Assembly (NCBI GenBank): GCA_030522415.1
Contig: CM060113.1
Location: 7,439,967-7,503,966, forward strand
Origin: Channallabes apus
Lineage: Eukaryota; Chordata; Actinopteri; Siluriformes; Clariidae
Reading direction: 5' to 3'
Length of the DNA: 64,000 nt
The position numbers and the translations under genes were made by a program. Positions 60,585-64,000 of this stretch are shown one piece after another. Each line of letters opens with the position of its first letter. Positions within the stretch are counted from its first letter, which is position 1. The notes under the pieces are model-generated. The model ran no database searches. It saw only the letters and a program-made list of their open reading frames with translations, and was not told where the DNA came from.

Positions 60585-61315
60585 GTGGGTGTCGTCTTTT
60601 ATTTCCTTTAGTTCTTTCAAAACACTTTACAGTTTGAAAGCTTTAAGCTTTAGAAGCAGTTTACTTCCACTTCTTGGAGGGCTTTCAATCGAAAAAAGGC
60701 AGCTTTCACTAAAAATACAGTGTCCTGCTCCGTATTTCAGTATTTATTGCATGCCTTATTGCTCAAGGCACATCTCAGGAAGCTTGACATCCTGCCATCT
60801 CAAAGGGATCTACTTCAATTTTTCAATCCTTCACAAGAGATATAACTTACATGAAGTGATATTCTGAAGTCCAGCTTCTTGTTACATTTTTCAACTTATT
60901 TGTGCATCATGCCTAAGGTATCGAGCGCTACCTACAGGGACGGTTCATCCCATAGAGGTCCAGGTCTTATATGAAACAGCTTTCTCTAAATGAGTATTGA
61001 GACACTTCTTCAGGGTTTATAACCTTTGAAATGGATTGGTGCAGAGCATGTCACTGCTCAAATGCTGCTTATGTAACAGCAGACAGATTTAATTATTTGA
61101 GTGGTTATTATTGTGAGTTGTTCTTGTTGCTTTTTTTTAATGCAACCATCTACAGTATAGTGGTCTTTTATTTGCAAATATGACATACTGTAGATACGGT
61201 AAGAATCAATGTGGCTGGTTGTATGATTTGAAACAAAACAGTGAAAAATGCTGGTTTATAAGAATATATAAAAGAAAAAATATCTGGAGCGAAAACTATA
61301 ATACTTGTTATACTA
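60585..61315. other. start of the next fstl intron, nothing recognised
   Basis: No further exon or repeat is recognised. The intron continues to the end of the window. Confidence 0.5.
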
Positions 61316-61317
61316 TA

Positions 61318-61412
61318 ACAGGCGCTCAAATCAAACCGGGACTTTTAATGAAATTTCTTGTAAATGAAGGTGTAAGGCCACTGCAGTCGTTCCTGTGAAC
61401 GTTCAGCGAGAT
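61318..61412 (+). mobile_element. mariner relic, 5' end only
   Basis: 'gcgctcaaatcaaaccggga' (terminal repeat) and 'ttcctgtgaacgttcagcga', cut short by the TA array that follows. Confidence 0.65.

Positions 61413-61414
<2 letters not shown>

Positions 61415-61498
<84 letters not shown>
61415..61498. repeat. (TA)n microsatellite
   Basis: Uninterrupted TA repeats of about 84 bp. Confidence 0.95.
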
Positions 61499-61499
<1 letters not shown>

Positions 61500-61502
<3 letters not shown>

Positions 61503-62335
61503 TTAGATCATTAGGAAGAAAAACATTTCTAACTGTAGGTAAGGCACTAATGTTTATTATTAATTTTTGTATAATGTAACCAGGACGTGAAGATCAAAAT
61601 GTACCGAAATGAGGTTCATTATGTGAATCATACTAAAAAGCAGAAATTACAGAGCCTGGCTAATGCATTAAAGCAGCAATCATAAAACATGCGCCATATT
61701 ACTTTTCAGCATACTTGATTTAATAGGTAAATTTTCTGCTATGAGATAAGAGGATAAAAATAACCAGAGTCACACGGTCACCTTGAAATATTATAAATAT
61801 GAGTATTTTCCCACCAGAAATTATTCTTTATTACAAATATAGAATGTGGACTGCTGAGATGAACAGTTTACACCATATTTATTAGTCAGTACAAATAATG
61901 ATATAAATATGATTAGACATATAATTCATGTGTTTAAGATAAGTGTTTTAACCCTTAATTGGGTAACGAACCACATGTGGTAACTGTGTGCCAGGACCTC
62001 GTACCTACATATATATATATTTCCGGTTTCACTGAATCAGTCCGGGAGCACAATGAAGAAAAAAATGTTGTTCCTGTAAAGCTGTCTAATTGGTGAATAA
62101 TCCTAATTTTCGGGAAAATCCTCAACAAAACAGTTCACAATGGAAGACAGTTCTGGGACAAAATAATGTCCCCTCACGATTTAAAGGCGCAGAGACATCA
62201 CTGTTACATTTCACATTTCAATGTAAGAGTCATTTCCACAATCGCCGTTTCTGGCCATATTATGACAGTCTGGGCAAAGGGGCCAGATTTTATCAAGTGG
62301 ATTGGTATGCATTACATTGTATATTCATGTCAAAG
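61500..62335. other. intronic sequence, mostly unrecognised
   Basis: No coding similarity. The part after about 61966 may belong to the pogo-like fragment listed next. Confidence 0.4.
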
Positions 62336-62339
62336 GCGT

Positions 62340-62430
62340 ACAAGACTCACTTTGTTGGACTTAAGAACAAATCCAACTTAAGAACTCCCGGAACAGAAAT
62401 CTCGTTCATAAGTCGGAGTCAGGGTGTGTA
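62340..62430 (+). repeat. pogo/Tigger-type end fragment
   Basis: 'gttggacttaagaacaaatc' and 'gttcataagtcggagtcagg' resemble the 'aactcgacttaagaac' type ends of fish pogo elements. Boundaries are uncertain. Confidence 0.4.
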
Positions 62431-62519
62431 TACTGTATACTACTTTGTGACTATAACCATTGTTACAAGTGCTATAGAAATGGAATTTAATTAAATTGAG
62501 CTCCTAAGTAGATGGCTTG

Positions 62520-63525
62520 TTGGCTCTGCGGTTAGCACTGTCGTCTTTCAACTACAGGGTCCGGGTTTGATTCCCAGCCAGATTCGATTGCCGCCTCTGT
62601 GTGTATTGAGTTTGCATGTTCTTCCTGTGATTAGTGTGTTTACTCAGGGTACTCAAGTTTCCGCTCACAGTCCAAAGTAGAGACATGCGTGGGACAGATT
62701 TTTCAGTCCTGCTCAAGCCCGCTCCCGCAAGATTCTGTCCCGCTCCCGCCCGCAAAAATTTATATTATTTTCTCCCGCTCCCGCCCGCAGTATTCAAGTT
62801 TTGTCCCGCTCCCGCTCGCAAAATCTGGCAGGTAAACATATATATAGTTTTATTTTTATGGCTTCTTCCCGCTACTCTGTTATTTGTTTCAATTGCTTCC
62901 CTTTTGAGTATATATAAAAAAGAAATGGAAAATAGTTTGATTAAATGGAATGATGAACATGGACACGAACGAGGAGCTTTTCAGAACATAGAAATACAAT
63001 CAGAACTGTTAGAAATAGGCTAATAATTTTGCAATGAAACAAAATAATAATAAACGTTGATTTCTCAAGTAATCAAACAGAAAAGCATTTGGCCAAATAC
63101 TGCTTCAGAACGTTAGGCCTTTTTGCCTTCAGCAATGTCCAAACATTGAACATAAGTTCAATAAATAAAAATAAGTTGTGGTTAGTCGTTCTGGTTGCTT
63201 TTGTGCAGTAGATAAATAATATAGTATTTGTTTTCAATAAATACATTTTGAGATAATTCCATTTTGCGGGAGTCCCGCGATTAATTTTCCCGCATTCACA
63301 CATCAAATCTTGGCCCGCGCCGCACTCCGTGCGCTGGGTCCCGGGGATCCCGCGGTACTCTCTAGTCCAAAGACCTGCAAATTAGGCTAAATTCCGAGGG
63401 GGGCTGGAGCCTATCACAGGAGACTTATATCTGAGGGTGTACCCCTCATGTCCTAAGTATCCTGGGATAGGCTCCGGCCCCCTCAACCCTGTATACAGAA
63501 TAAAGCAGTATAGACAATAATGATG
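62520..63525 (+). repeat. tRNA-derived SINE split by a hAT-type element
   Basis: Head and first body part at 62520-62677 ('ctgcggttagcactgtcgtc'), second part at 63365-63525 ('atcctgggataggctccggc', 'agcagtatagacaataatg'). Diverged copy. Confidence 0.85.
62678..63364. mobile_element. non-autonomous hAT-type element, 687 bp
   Basis: The ends TAGAGA and TCTCTA are flanked by an exact 8-bp duplication GTCCAAAG (62670-62677 and 63365-63372), both taken from the SINE. The left arm is rich in 'cccgctcccgcccgc' motifs and the right arm in 'tcccgcg' motifs. No transposase frame. Confidence 0.85.
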
Positions 63526-63529
63526 AATT

Positions 63530-64000
63530 TGCAAGTAGTGCTTGAAATAAGTAAAGATGTCCAGAAATATCTAGGTTTAATAATCATATAATTAGTTTAT
63601 AGGAAATACAGTACTACTGTAGATACTGTACATTCAGCTAAATTCAAGCCATTTTTGCAGTACACATACTGTACAGTAGCTGCAAGTAGCAATCTTTGAA
63701 TATTCCCAGCACCACTTTGCACACAGGCTGTAATACTCAATTACTGCTATAATGGCTCCTTTACACTTTTTTCTTTTTATGATTGATCTTTTATCCATGT
63801 TCGCTGCAGTTTTCTCACATTTCCATCTCTCTCTCTCTCTGATTCTCATTCCCTTTTCCTCATTTGCTTTTTTTTTTTAGTTTTGTCATTTTCTAACATT
63901 TTACATTTACAGTTGAATCAATATCCACTTCAGTCTACTCTGTATTCTAATAGGTTCAAAATTTGGTTACTAACAAGAAATTAAGAACAGCATTTTATTT
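63530..64000. other. intronic sequence to window end
   Basis: No coding similarity. It contains five TACAGTA/TACTGTA heptamers between 63607 and 63678, the densest cluster in the window. Confidence 0.5.

Overview
The window reads as an intron-rich stretch of a teleost fish chromosome. The composition is AT-rich, there are many dinucleotide and trinucleotide microsatellites, and the dispersed repeats are typical of ray-finned fish: a tRNA-derived SINE of the DANA/Mermaid type, Tc1/mariner, pogo/Tigger, hAT, L2, Rex1/CR1-like and DIRS elements. A catfish-like genome would fit the SINE and the Tc1 load, but the species cannot be fixed from the sequence.

Only one host gene is visible. Three plus-strand exons of a follistatin-like secreted protein (FSTL4/FSTL5 family, probably fstl4) lie at 16925-17176 (follistatin/Kazal), 49342-49538 (EF-hand 1) and 60464-60584 (EF-hand 2). 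Their splice phases join exactly across introns of about 32.2 kb and 10.9 kb. The signal-peptide exons and the Ig and C-terminal exons must lie outside the window or were not recognised.

The rest is intron filled with nested mobile DNA. Region 1-2066 is a split mariner relic around a pogo/Tigger copy that carries a SINE. Region 10608-11645 is a mariner derivative carrying a SINE. Region 11953-13549 is a complete Tc1-like element with an uninterrupted 340-residue transposase. Region 28222-31550 is an old SINE interrupted by a complete hAT element (611-residue transposase, perfect 16-bp ends, 8-bp target duplication) and by a 350-bp solo LTR. Region 38172-39179 holds 48 copies of a 21-bp minisatellite. 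Region 51113-57695 is a decayed DIRS retrotransposon split by a 5'-truncated L2 LINE. Region 58437-59995 is a dead Tc1-like element. Region 62520-63520 is a SINE split by a small hAT-type element.

The most unusual signal is at small scale. The 7-mers TACAGTA and TACTGTA occur about 100 times by eye, several-fold above what composition would give. They are nearly absent from the younger insertions. Inside old repeat copies they appear as exact 5-bp insertions at a TA. This is the footprint expected when Tc1-type elements ending in CAG leave a TA site, so the window looks like a dense record of past excisions. No prokaryotic system, CRISPR array or coding gene cluster is present.
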